Made by a program: the position numbers and the translations under genes. Under the pieces are notes generated by a model. It was not told where the DNA came from. It saw only the letters and a program-made list of their open reading frames with translations, and did no database searches. Of a stretch of DNA of 10,631 nt, positions 1 through 6,087 are shown one piece after another (within the stretch, counting starts at the first letter, position 1; each line of letters starts with the position of its first letter). Source of the DNA: an uncultured Clostridia bacterium (GTDB lineage: Bacteria > Bacillota > Clostridia > Lachnospirales > Lachnospiraceae); assembly GCA_946620335.1 (NCBI GenBank), contig CAMONF010000288.1, positions 1 through 10,631 on the forward strand, in the 5' to 3' direction.

Positions 1-819
1 ATGGCATTCGGTCTTAAGCTTCGCAAGGTTCCGAAGGAGCAGATCAAGAAGCAGGTCGAAGAGGCTGCTAAGATCCTTGACCTTGACAAACTCCTTGATC
101 GTAAGCCTAAGGCTCTTTCCGCTGGTCAGCGACAGCTTGTTGCCATGGGCCGTGCTATCGTCCGTAACCCCAAGGTCTTCCTCATGGACGAGCCGCTGTC
201 CAACCTGGATGCTAAGCTCCGTGTTCAGATGAGAACTGAGATCTCCAAGCTGCATCAGAGACTGGGCGCCACCATCATCTACGTTACACACGACCAGACC
301 GAGGCTATGACCCTTGGTACCCGTATCGTCGTTATGAAGGACGGTATCGTACAGCAGGTCGATTCCCCGCAGATGCTTTATGATCATCCCTGCAACCAGT
401 TCGTCGCCGGATTCATCGGATCCCCGCAGATGAACTTCATGGATGCCTCCGTTGCCGGCAAGGGCAAGGATATCGAGATCACCGTCGGCGGCGAGAAGCT
501 GACCGTCACCGGTGCCAGAGCTGAGGCTCTGAAGCCCTACATCGGCAAGAACATCGTTCTCGGCGTTCGTCCGGAAGATGTCCACGATGAGCCGGAGTTC
601 CTGGCTGCTCATCCGGAAGCTACCATCAATGCTGAGATCAAGGTCTACGAGCTCCTTGGCGCCGAAGTTTTCCTGTACTTCGATTTCGCCGGCACTCAGA
701 TGACCGCCCGCGTCAATCCGCGCACCACTGCCCGCACTGGCAGCAAGGTCAAGTTCGCTCTGGATATGTCCAAGGCTCACTTCTTCGACAAGGAGACCGA
801 GGTCACTATCTCCGACTGA
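1..819 (+). CDS. ugpC: Sugar ABC transporter ATP-binding protein, UgpC/MsmK/MalK type, 5' part missing
   Basis: This is the C-terminal 272 residues of a cytoplasmic ATPase that powers a carbohydrate (CUT1-type) ABC importer. Visible in order: the signature loop as LSAGQ (39-43, usually LSGGQ), Walker B ending in DEP (63-65), the D-loop SNLD (67-70) and the switch His (H98) in VTHDQTEAMT. A TOBE/MalK-like regulatory domain follows from about residue 140, including GVRPEDV. The Walker A and Q-loop are absent. In MsmK-type proteins the opening MAFGLKLR lies about 100 residues into the chain, so base 1 is almost certainly internal and the gene starts upstream. Codon use (many CTT, CGT, GCT) differs from the rest of the window, as expected of a highly expressed gene. 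The permease partners are not in view, so the substrate is unknown. Such ATPases often serve several importers. The symbol is a family label only. Confidence 0.93.
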   Translation: MAFGLKLRKVPKEQIKKQVEEAAKILDLDKLLDRKPKALSAGQRQLVAMGRAIVRNPKVFLMDEPLSNLDAKLRVQMRTEISKLHQRLGATIIYVTHDQTEAMTLGTRIVVMKDGIVQQVDSPQMLYDHPCNQFVAGFIGSPQMNFMDASVAGKGKDIEITVGGEKLTVTGARAEALKPYIGKNIVLGVRPEDVHDEPEFLAAHPEATINAEIKVYELLGAEVFLYFDFAGTQMTARVNPRTTARTGSKVKFALDMSKAHFFDKETEVTISD

Positions 820-837
820 TCTTAAGAGAAGCAATTC

Positions 838-868
838 GGGAGGCACGCCGCAAGGCGTGCCTCTTTTT
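838..868 (+). terminator. Rho-independent terminator of the ABC ATPase gene
   Basis: A 9-bp perfect stem (AGGCACGCC at 841-849 pairing with 854-862) closes a GCAA tetraloop and is followed by CTCTTTTT. It starts about 20 nt after the stop codon. Flanking G residues (838-840) can extend the stem into the T-rich tail. This is a textbook intrinsic terminator, so the regulator downstream probably has its own promoter. Confidence 0.93.
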
Positions 869-1059
869 GAACGATTAGGACTGTGAAGCCCGGCATGCCT
901 GCAGGCTCGGAACTGGAAATGCAGACCTGCAGTGTCGGACACGGCCTAGGAAAGCAGACCTGTGATGAGGGAATGCGGTCCGGGAATGTGTGAAGGGCAA
1001 AAACGGAGTGGAAAGATGATGCCGGCTCCGGCCAGATATAAAGAGAGGGACGCGAATCC

Positions 1060-1965
1060 ATGACGAATGAGGAAAAATTCCGCAAGAGCCTGGCGGACTT
1101 GACCCGCCTGACCGGGCTTCCCTTCCGCATCGACGAGGATGCGGTCGAGGATTACGAAGCCGCAGCGGAGAGGCTCTCCGCCCTGGTGACCACCATGCGG
1201 GAGCGGTCCAGCCGGTCTGTATTTCTGCGCCGGTTCCTGACCGGAGAACTGACAGAGAGAGAAATCTATGACGGCGCCGCCTCCTTTCATATTGCCCAGG
1301 AGGAGCGGAGGCTCCTCTATGTGGTGGAAGTCTCCCGGGGCGATCTGGATATGGCCCTGACGATCTTAAAGCAGCTGTTTCTCACCAGGTCCCACGACAT
1401 GGCCGTCCAGGTCGGTACGGCCCATGTGGCTCTGATCCGCACGGTCTCTGACCGGGAGAAGGAGAAGGACTATGAGAAGACAGCCAGGACCATCGTGGAC
1501 ATGCTGAACACGGAGGCCATGATTCCCGCGCGGGTGGCCTTCAGCGGGGTGACCAAGGATCTGGCAGAGCTGCCGTCCGTCTACAGGGAGGCAAGGTACG
1601 CGCTGGAGATTGGGCGCATTTTCTATATGAATGAGACGGTTATGCGCTTCTCCCATCTGGGACTGGGCCGTCTCATCTATGAGCTGCCGCCGGAGGTCTG
1701 CCGCCTCTTCCTGAAGGAGGTCTTCGGGGAACGGCCGCCTGAGCAGTTCGACGAGGAGACCCAGGCCACCATCGATACCTTCTTCGACAACAACCTCAAC
1801 ATTTCCGAGACGGCGCGTCAGCTTTACGTTCACCGCAACACCCTGGTCTATCGGCTTGAGAAGATCCACCAGGCCACCGGCCTCGACATCCGCCTGTTCG
1901 AGGATGCCATGACCTTCAAAATCGCCTCCATGCTCCATGGTTACCTCAAGGAGAGAGGCGAGTGA
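1060..1965 (+). CDS. PucR/CdaR-family transcriptional regulator
   Basis: This 301-residue protein has the layout of the PucR/CdaR (sugar diacid regulator) family. The N-terminal part (about 1-75) is charged and helical. A middle region (about 80-195) resembles the degenerate GGDEF-like domain of these regulators. A C-terminal helix-turn-helix of the HTH_30 type spans about 235-296, with ISETARQLYVHRNTLVYRLE (248-267) as the diagnostic segment. It is predicted to be a cytoplasmic DNA-binding protein. The ATG is preceded by AAGAGAGGGA (1041-1050), a usable Shine-Dalgarno site 9 nt away. The gene follows a sugar ABC ATPase gene but is separated from it by a strong terminator, so any regulatory link is inference. 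Ligand and targets cannot be read from the sequence. Family assignment is firm; function is not. Confidence 0.88.
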   Translation: MTNEEKFRKSLADLTRLTGLPFRIDEDAVEDYEAAAERLSALVTTMRERSSRSVFLRRFLTGELTEREIYDGAASFHIAQEERRLLYVVEVSRGDLDMALTILKQLFLTRSHDMAVQVGTAHVALIRTVSDREKEKDYEKTARTIVDMLNTEAMIPARVAFSGVTKDLAELPSVYREARYALEIGRIFYMNETVMRFSHLGLGRLIYELPPEVCRLFLKEVFGERPPEQFDEETQATIDTFFDNNLNISETARQLYVHRNTLVYRLEKIHQATGLDIRLFEDAMTFKIASMLHGYLKERGE

Positions 1966-1978
1966 TATTCGTCTTTGT

Positions 1979-2058
1979 AAAAGTGGGAATCAGGTACGGT
2001 TCTCAGTTCGAAAAACTAAGAATTTTCGAACTGAGAACCGTACCTGATTCCCACTTTT
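1979..2058. repeat. Perfect long palindrome, subfamily A (GTGGGAATCAGG... arms)
   Basis: The left arm 1979-2014 and right arm 2023-2058 are perfect reverse complements (36 bp) around an 8-nt loop (2015-2022). The palindrome starts 13 nt after the regulator's stop codon. The outer part (GTGGGAATCAGG, ACGGTTC) matches the other palindromes here, but it carries T where they have G (AGGTACGG against AGGGACGG). Its inner part (TCAGTTCGAAAA) is different. The change is present in both arms, so they have evolved together. It may act as a transcript-end hairpin, since the right arm ends in CTTTT. Confidence 0.95.
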
Positions 2059-2073
2059 GCACACCGCCAGCGT

Positions 2074-2211
2074 GTGGAGGGGGTTCATTTCCAGTATGAG
2101 TTAGTTGCACTAATTATTGGAACAAGAGATACTATTGGAAAAGTATCTGACAATATAGAATATTTTGCAGCTTTAAAAAGAAAAATCAACAAAATATCGA
2201 ATATTGCTTGA
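2074..2211 (+). pseudogene. Orphan 45-codon open frame, possible 3' remnant of a lost gene
   Basis: Directly after the palindrome an open frame of 45 codons runs to TGA at 2209-2211. It reads with a protein-like mix of residues, for example ALIIGTRDTIGKVSDNIEYF. The only in-frame start candidate is a GTG at 2074 with no Shine-Dalgarno site before it. The purine-rich GGAGGGGG lies inside the frame. The base composition is AT-rich, unlike the neighbouring genes. The likeliest reading is the tail of a gene whose front was lost when the palindrome or its surroundings were rearranged, but a chance open frame cannot be excluded. I do not recognise the family. Confidence 0.25.
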
Positions 2212-2236
2212 CAAATATGGGGCGATTTGATAAGAT
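2208..2236 (+). promoter_or_regulatory. Sigma-A-type promoter candidate
   Basis: A perfect -35 box TTGACA (2208-2213) is followed by a 17-bp spacer and TAAGAT (2231-2236, 4 of 6 to the -10 consensus). Transcription would start near 2243. There is no convincing gene downstream for about 1.2 kb, so either an unrecognised RNA is made or this is a leftover promoter. Confidence 0.5.
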
Positions 2237-3168
2237 ACATCCATCAACAGAGAGAGAAAATCAGAAAAGTTTATCCTCCAGCAACCCATTGACAAAAGCT
2301 TATTTCCGACATAAAGACCTGCAGCAAAGAGAAAGCTTCAGGAAGGGCATGGAAGGCAGAGGAGAAAAACCTGCCGGAAGGAATGATCGGAGACCTCCCC
2401 TTCAGCGGAAACCTTTACAAGCATCGCACATCCCTGACGGAAGGACGGTGCGCGCAGCAAAAGGAAAACCGGTTTCAAGGACTGACTGATGACAGGACCT
2501 GAAAGAAGAGGAAGCAAGTCCGGAAAGCATACGCAGTCGTAGCCGAGCTTTTATAAAGTCGCCAAGGCAGCGAAGGACCGATCCGCCAGACATGCAAGAA
2601 TCAAAAGGATATATCATAAATATCTGATTCGAAACTCTTATGGAAGAAAAAAGCACCACTAAGGAGGGCATTCCCTTGGATGTAGTAAATGAACCGTTCC
2701 GGTTATCCCTCAATATGAACAGGCTGTGTCAGCAGTTCCGAACGTGAAAGCCATTCTCCTCAATCTGTGAAAGATACGCACCAGGATATCAATTCCGCAC
2801 ATAAAGTGACATTGGAGAAGAGGTCATCTGAGCTGGCAGTCATATTGAACATACAGCCAGTCGGAAGCTTGAAACAGGATCGTAAAGAAGGTCCTGCGGA
2901 TGGGAGCTCCCGACAACGAGATGTAAAATTCAGCGGGTCAGTAGTTGGGTGGTTGCCTGATAGATGGTTGGTTGTTTGATGAAGACCCGGAATAAGGCAT
3001 CTGAAGAAAGATGAACATTTCAAATCCAAAAGACGAGTTCGGAATAAAAATAAAGCAATATACTTACTTAATCTACGGAAAGACCTTTTGAAAACTGAAT
3101 ATAGGGAACGAAATTTATCAAGCACCTGAAATGGAGAAAAAGGACCATTGATAAGTGAATTCGAACTG
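2212..3168. other. Gene-poor, AT-richer stretch without a recognisable gene
   Basis: No frame here reads like a conserved protein. The open frames are short, lack Shine-Dalgarno sites and look compositionally random. One example is a 35-codon frame at 2640-2747 starting MEEKSTTKEG, with no ribosome site. The DNA is clearly lower in GC than the flanking genes; just upstream, 2101-2160 has only 17 G/C in 60 bases. A GGTTG-rich patch sits near 2943-2978. The stretch lies between a promoter-like sequence (2208) and a strong hairpin (3169-3211). It could be a decayed insertion, the body of an unknown long RNA, or both. Nothing in it identifies an origin, integrase or transposase. Confidence 0.5.
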
Positions 3169-3211
3169 TAAGCGGCCATCATACGACTGATCAACGGATG
3201 ATGGCCGCTTA
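3169..3211. terminator. Strong hairpin, possible terminator
   Basis: A perfect 14-bp inverted repeat (3169-3182 with 3198-3211, TAAGCGGCCATCAT) encloses a 15-nt loop that itself contains TGATCA. It is followed on the plus strand by TGTTTGATTTT, a weak T tract. It has no sequence similarity to the palindrome family that starts 19 nt later. It could end a transcript begun at 2208 or be an operator-like site. The terminator role is inferred. Confidence 0.55.
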
Positions 3212-3229
3212 TGTTTGATTTTGGAATAT

Positions 3230-3361
3230 GGGGGAAAACTGGGAATCAGGGACGGTTCCTTTTCCCACTTTTCGATTTCGAAAAGTGGGAAAAGGAACCG
3301 TCCCTGATTCCCAGTTCTCGACCTCGAAAAAAGGAGCCGTCCCTGACTCCCAGTTTCCCCC
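3230..3361. repeat. Composite palindromic repeat: full palindrome plus an extra right arm
   Basis: The core is a perfect palindrome: 39-bp arms at 3237-3275 and 3278-3316, with a 2-bp centre inside CGATTTCG. Directly after it comes a second, diverged right arm (3319-3361). That arm opens with CGACCTCGAAAA, lacks about 7 bp and ends CCCAGTTTCCCCC. The outermost left end GGGGGAAAACTGGG (3230 on) pairs with this second arm apart from one extra A. Each arm also folds on itself: TGGGAA pairs with TTCCCA, and AGGGA pairs with TTCCT around a CGG loop. The 80-bp core is identical to 5864-5943. The short open frames that cross it are artefacts of the repeat. Confidence 0.95.
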
Positions 3362-3406
3362 ACCTCCAAATCTGTCAGAAAAGTCTTCCTATCCTTTTTC
3401 CATATG

Positions 3407-3415
3407 TGATATGAT
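3407..3415 (+). promoter_or_regulatory. Extended -10 promoter candidate for the small lipoprotein gene
   Basis: TGATATGAT (3407-3415) matches an extended -10 element (TGn followed by TATGAT, 5 of 6 to consensus). No good -35 box is found at the usual distance. Transcription would start near 3422, about 45 nt before the GTG at 3466. It lies just outside the composite repeat. Confidence 0.4.
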
Positions 3416-3465
3416 AAGACGGAAGTGAAACGCTGGATCCACAGCGGAAAGTGAGGGGACTACAG

Positions 3466-4008
3466 GTGATTCAGAGTTGGAAAAAGGGAGAGCTCCGTCG
3501 GAGGATGCTGGCGGCTGTTATGGCCATGATCATGCTGGTACTGGCTGCCTGCGGCAGGAACCTGTCCGCGGACACGGTGTCCGCGGGGCAGATGGACAAT
3601 GTGAACGGATTCCTGTTTATATTTGACAACCGGTCGGCCCAGCAGCAATTGGTCCGGGACATGGACGCGGGAAGAGATCCGATCAGCCTGACCTGCGAGC
3701 TCTACAAACTGGAGGAGGATGACTTCGGCAAGGAGAAGGAGGTCCTGATGGAGGACGCGACCATTGTCTCGGAGGATACCGCCTTCATGCGGTCCGTCTA
3801 CAACGCCATGACCGATATGATCGTCGTCGGCCAGATCGGAAAGCAGGACAACGCGACCCGGTGCCGGATCACCTATGTGCTCTCGGACGGGGAGGAATGT
3901 GTCTTCAACTTTGAAACGGTCTCCATCATCAAGATTGCTGGCCAGAACTATGTGGTCGAGAGCAGCGGACGGCTCTGGGAGCTTCTGCCGATATTCTCGG
4001 CTGCCTGA
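3466..4008 (+). CDS. Small predicted lipoprotein of unknown function
   Basis: This is a 180-residue secreted protein anchored to the membrane by lipid. The N-terminus is a classic type II signal peptide. A basic stretch (KKGELRRR) is followed by a hydrophobic core (MLAAVMAMIMLVLAAC), with lipobox LAAC giving C29 as the lipidated cysteine. The mature part (about 150 residues) is acidic and probably a mixed alpha/beta single domain. I do not recognise the family. GTG at 3466 is chosen because GAGGGG (3453-3458) lies 7 nt before it. The in-frame GTG at 3451 would put this Shine-Dalgarno site inside the gene and has none of its own. The GH5 gene follows 122 nt later on the same strand and may be co-transcribed. 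No substrate or partner is evident. Confidence 0.8.
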   Translation: MIQSWKKGELRRRMLAAVMAMIMLVLAACGRNLSADTVSAGQMDNVNGFLFIFDNRSAQQQLVRDMDAGRDPISLTCELYKLEEDDFGKEKEVLMEDATIVSEDTAFMRSVYNAMTDMIVVGQIGKQDNATRCRITYVLSDGEECVFNFETVSIIKIAGQNYVVESSGRLWELLPIFSAA

Positions 4009-4043
4009 CGATGGGACGGCATCGGAAAAACAAGGGGCAATAC

Positions 4044-4103
4044 ACCGGTCCGGCAGTTTCTGTCGGGCCGGTTCTCAACAAGAGCGGTCTTTGGCTAAGA
4101 CCG
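4044..4103 (+). other. Two consecutive hairpins in the leader of the GH5 gene
   Basis: Hairpin 1 pairs 4044-4054 with 4062-4072 (11 pairs including two G-U, 7-nt loop). Hairpin 2 pairs CGGTCTT (4085-4091) with AAGACCG (4097-4103) around a 5-nt loop. Neither is followed by a T tract, so a plain terminator is unlikely. They lie between the small lipoprotein stop and the GH5 ribosome site and could affect mRNA stability or GH5 translation. The role is inferred. Confidence 0.45.
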
Positions 4104-4130
4104 GCATTACAAGAGAAAGGCAGGTGCAGC

Positions 4131-5798
4131 ATGTTTCAGACAGTAAAAGGATTCCTCCGCACAGACGGGAGACGTTTCGTCAATGAGGAGGGAAATGAAG
4201 TCATTCTCCGCGGTATGGGTGTCGGCAACTGGCTGAACCCGGAGGGGTTTCTCTTTGGCGGCGCCGGTTTCGGCGGGATCGCCGGCCGTTTCGCCCGCTC
4301 CTCGGCATTTGACCGCGGCCGGACCATGGATGTGTTCGTGGCGGAACTGGCAGGCAAAAAATACCAGAGGAAGTTTTGGAATGAGTGGGTAGCCAACTAC
4401 CTGGCCGAGGGGGATATCGAAGCCATGAAGCGGCAGGGCTTCAATTCGATCCGTCTGCCGCTGAACGCCCGCTTTCTGCTGGATGAGGAGCCGGGTATTC
4501 ATTTTAATGAAGAACAGTTCGCCATGCTGGACGGGTATCTGGACCTGTGCGAGAAGCATGGACTTTACGTCATCATGGACCTGCATGCGGCGACAGCCGG
4601 CCAGAGTACCGTCAGCTGCGACGACGGTGTGGACAACCAGCCCCACCTCTTCATCGACGAGGAGAGCGGGGAGCGGACCATCCTTCTCTGGAAGGAGATG
4701 GCCAGGCGGTGGAAGGACAGATGGATCATTGCCGGCTTTGATCTCCTCAACGAGCCGATTGCCCTGCCCATGTTCGATTACCTGATTCCAGACCTTAAGG
4801 CATACTATGACAGGCTGGTGAAGGAGATCCGCAGCGTCGACAGGAACCATATCCTCTTTATCCAGGGGCATCGGTTCGCGGGACGCGTGGAGATTTTCGA
4901 CCACAACTACGATCCCTACTGCAACAACTGGGCCATCGACACCCACCTCTATGAGTCCCTGCCTGATATCGGCGTCTTCGGACCCATGCTGGAGCGGAGC
5001 GCGGCGCTGAACGTGCCCATCTGGATGGGCGAGACCGGGGGAAGCTCGGTGGGAGATTCGGCCATCGGCAACCAGTGGATGACCGTCACCTACGAGATGT
5101 GCATGGAATACCACATCAGCTACAATATCTGGGTGGCCAAGGCCGTGGATACGGCTGACGCGGCCTCCACCTTTACCTTCCATGTCCCGGAGGGCTGGGA
5201 GGAAATCGTCGATTACTGCGAAAAGGGCGGGCCAAAGCCCTCCTATGAGAAGGCAATCCGGGTCTTCGACGCGATGCTGGAAGCCATCAAGGTGGAGAAC
5301 TGCACTGAGCGCATGGACCGCGTGACCCACGCCCTGCGGCGTCCGGGATCCGTGGTGCCGGCCTCGGGCTATGACACGGACAGGCCCTTTGCCGGCAAGT
5401 GGCCTTACTCCCTCTACTGCGGTTACCGCCGCGAGGACAGGATGCACCTGACCACCGAGCCTGGCTACATGCCGATGGACGGCTTTATCCGGACGGCCGG
5501 ACCGCAGAAGTACTGCGACTGGCCCCACATCCTCCTCAAACTGGAGGAGGGCGACTATGCCAGCTATTCGGTCCGCGAGGCGGAGGCGCCGGTTCCGGTC
5601 ACCCTTCTGGCCAGGGCTGACAAGGACAATAAGATCTGCGTGACGGACGGGGACAAGGTCCTCTTTGAGGGCAGCGTTCCGGAGGGAGATGCCCTTGCGG
5701 AGCTTCCGGTGGGGAGCCTTCCGGCCGGAGAGAGGTCGACCGTAACTGTGAAGTGTACGCGGGGGGAGGTCGTTCTCAAGGAAATCAGGTTCCTGTGA
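4131..5798 (+). CDS. Glycoside hydrolase family 5 (cellulase-like) with CBM6-like C-terminal domain
   Basis: This 555-residue protein has a GH5 (beta/alpha)8 barrel in roughly residues 1-390. Family landmarks are GMGVGNWLNPEGF (28-40), FNSIRLP with R108, VIMDLHAA with H152, the acid/base Glu in LNEP (E208), DTHLY with H272, and the nucleophile Glu in WMGETGG (E301). It should cleave a beta-linked glucan or related glycan with retention of configuration, but the exact substrate cannot be read. Residues about 415-555 look like a beta-sandwich. The end, with DYASYSV and LPAGERSTVTV, resembles carbohydrate-binding modules of the CBM6/35 type. There is no signal peptide, so the enzyme is probably intracellular and acts on imported oligosaccharides. 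ATG 4131 is preceded by AAAGGCAGGTG. An in-frame ATG at 4011 would force translation through the leader hairpins and a low-quality 40-residue extension. Confidence 0.88.
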   Translation: MFQTVKGFLRTDGRRFVNEEGNEVILRGMGVGNWLNPEGFLFGGAGFGGIAGRFARSSAFDRGRTMDVFVAELAGKKYQRKFWNEWVANYLAEGDIEAMKRQGFNSIRLPLNARFLLDEEPGIHFNEEQFAMLDGYLDLCEKHGLYVIMDLHAATAGQSTVSCDDGVDNQPHLFIDEESGERTILLWKEMARRWKDRWIIAGFDLLNEPIALPMFDYLIPDLKAYYDRLVKEIRSVDRNHILFIQGHRFAGRVEIFDHNYDPYCNNWAIDTHLYESLPDIGVFGPMLERSAALNVPIWMGETGGSSVGDSAIGNQWMTVTYEMCMEYHISYNIWVAKAVDTADAASTFTFHVPEGWEEIVDYCEKGGPKPSYEKAIRVFDAMLEAIKVENCTERMDRVTHALRRPGSVVPASGYDTDRPFAGKWPYSLYCGYRREDRMHLTTEPGYMPMDGFIRTAGPQKYCDWPHILLKLEEGDYASYSVREAEAPVPVTLLARADKDNKICVTDGDKVLFEGSVPEGDALAELPVGSLPAGERSTVTVKCTRGEVVLKEIRFL

Positions 5799-5804
5799 AA
5801 TAGA

Positions 5805-5948
5805 GGGGGAAACTGGGAATCAGGGACGGTTCCTTTTCCCACTTTTCGGTCGCGGAAAATGGGAACTGGGAATCAGGGACGGTTCCTTTTCCCACTTTTC
5901 GATTTCGAAAAGTGGGAAAAGGAACCGTCCCTGATTCCCAGTTTCCCC
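5805..5948. repeat. Composite palindromic repeat: extra left arm plus full palindrome
   Basis: A first left arm (5805-5848, starting GGGGGAAACTGGG) is followed by the stub GGTCGCGGAAAATGGG. Then comes a full palindrome with perfect 39-bp arms (5864-5902 and 5905-5943), identical to 3237-3316. The outermost left end pairs with the final right arm through TTTCCCC. The element begins 6 nt after the GH5 stop. On the right it runs into CCCCGTTTTTGCA, so the GC-rich stem plus T5 could terminate GH5 transcription. Confidence 0.95.
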
Positions 5949-6023
5949 GTTTTTGCACCCTCACCACCCCCAATTGTGAACTAAACGTCATAAATTCTTA
6001 ATGAAAATCCCGGGATTTGTGTC

Positions 6024-6052
6024 TTGTCTATCCGGTTAGGGTATCTTAAAAT
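6024..6052 (+). promoter_or_regulatory. Sigma-A-type promoter for the Nudix-lipoprotein pair
   Basis: TTGTCT (6024-6029, 4 of 6) is followed by a 17-bp spacer and TAAAAT (6047-6052, 5 of 6). The predicted start is near 6059, leaving a leader of about 30 nt with GAGGGG (6075-6080) placed 7 nt before the GTG start. It lies in a locally AT-rich stretch after the palindromic repeat. Confidence 0.65.
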
Positions 6053-6087
6053 GAAGCTGTAAAAATATTTGTTCGAGGGGGCAAGCC

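Noticed and set aside
921..962. Direct repeat GCAGACCTG at 921-929 and 954-962, 33 bp apart, upstream of the regulator gene
   Set aside because: A 9-mer pair with helical spacing could be an operator, but nothing else (promoter boxes, symmetry) supports it.
2208..2489. 93-codon plus-strand frame starting at TTG
   Set aside because: Its start codon is the -35 box of the promoter candidate. The product is very basic and low in hydrophobic residues, without a ribosome site.
3088..3101. TTGAAAACTGAATA, similar to rRNA spacer and leader sequences of Firmicutes
   Set aside because: No rRNA or tRNA sequence is near it; a 14-base AT-rich match is easily chance.
2212..3168. Retron, group II intron or other known large structured RNA
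   Set aside because: I saw no reverse transcriptase, no domain V-like hairpin and no dense set of complementary segments in this stretch.
2760..3194. 144-codon minus-strand frame in the AT-richer stretch
   Set aside because: The residue mix looks random (rich in Ser, Phe, Arg, Leu), with no domain or start signal, and it runs into the 3169 hairpin.
3118..3428. Several short overlapping frames in both strands reading GTVPFPTF or EKEPSLIPS
   Set aside because: These are translations of the palindromic repeat and recur wherever it occurs (also 5785-5991). They are common spurious gene calls.
4011..4130. Longer GH5 start at ATG 4011
   Set aside because: There is no Shine-Dalgarno site, the 40 extra residues match no GH5 N-terminus, and the segment forms two hairpins typical of a leader.
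4107..5528. Long open frame (473 residues) on the minus strand opposite the GH5 gene
   Set aside because: It is a shadow of the GC-rich GH5 gene, whose GH5 motifs and catalytic residues are intact. The minus-strand product resembles no known family and has no ribosome site.
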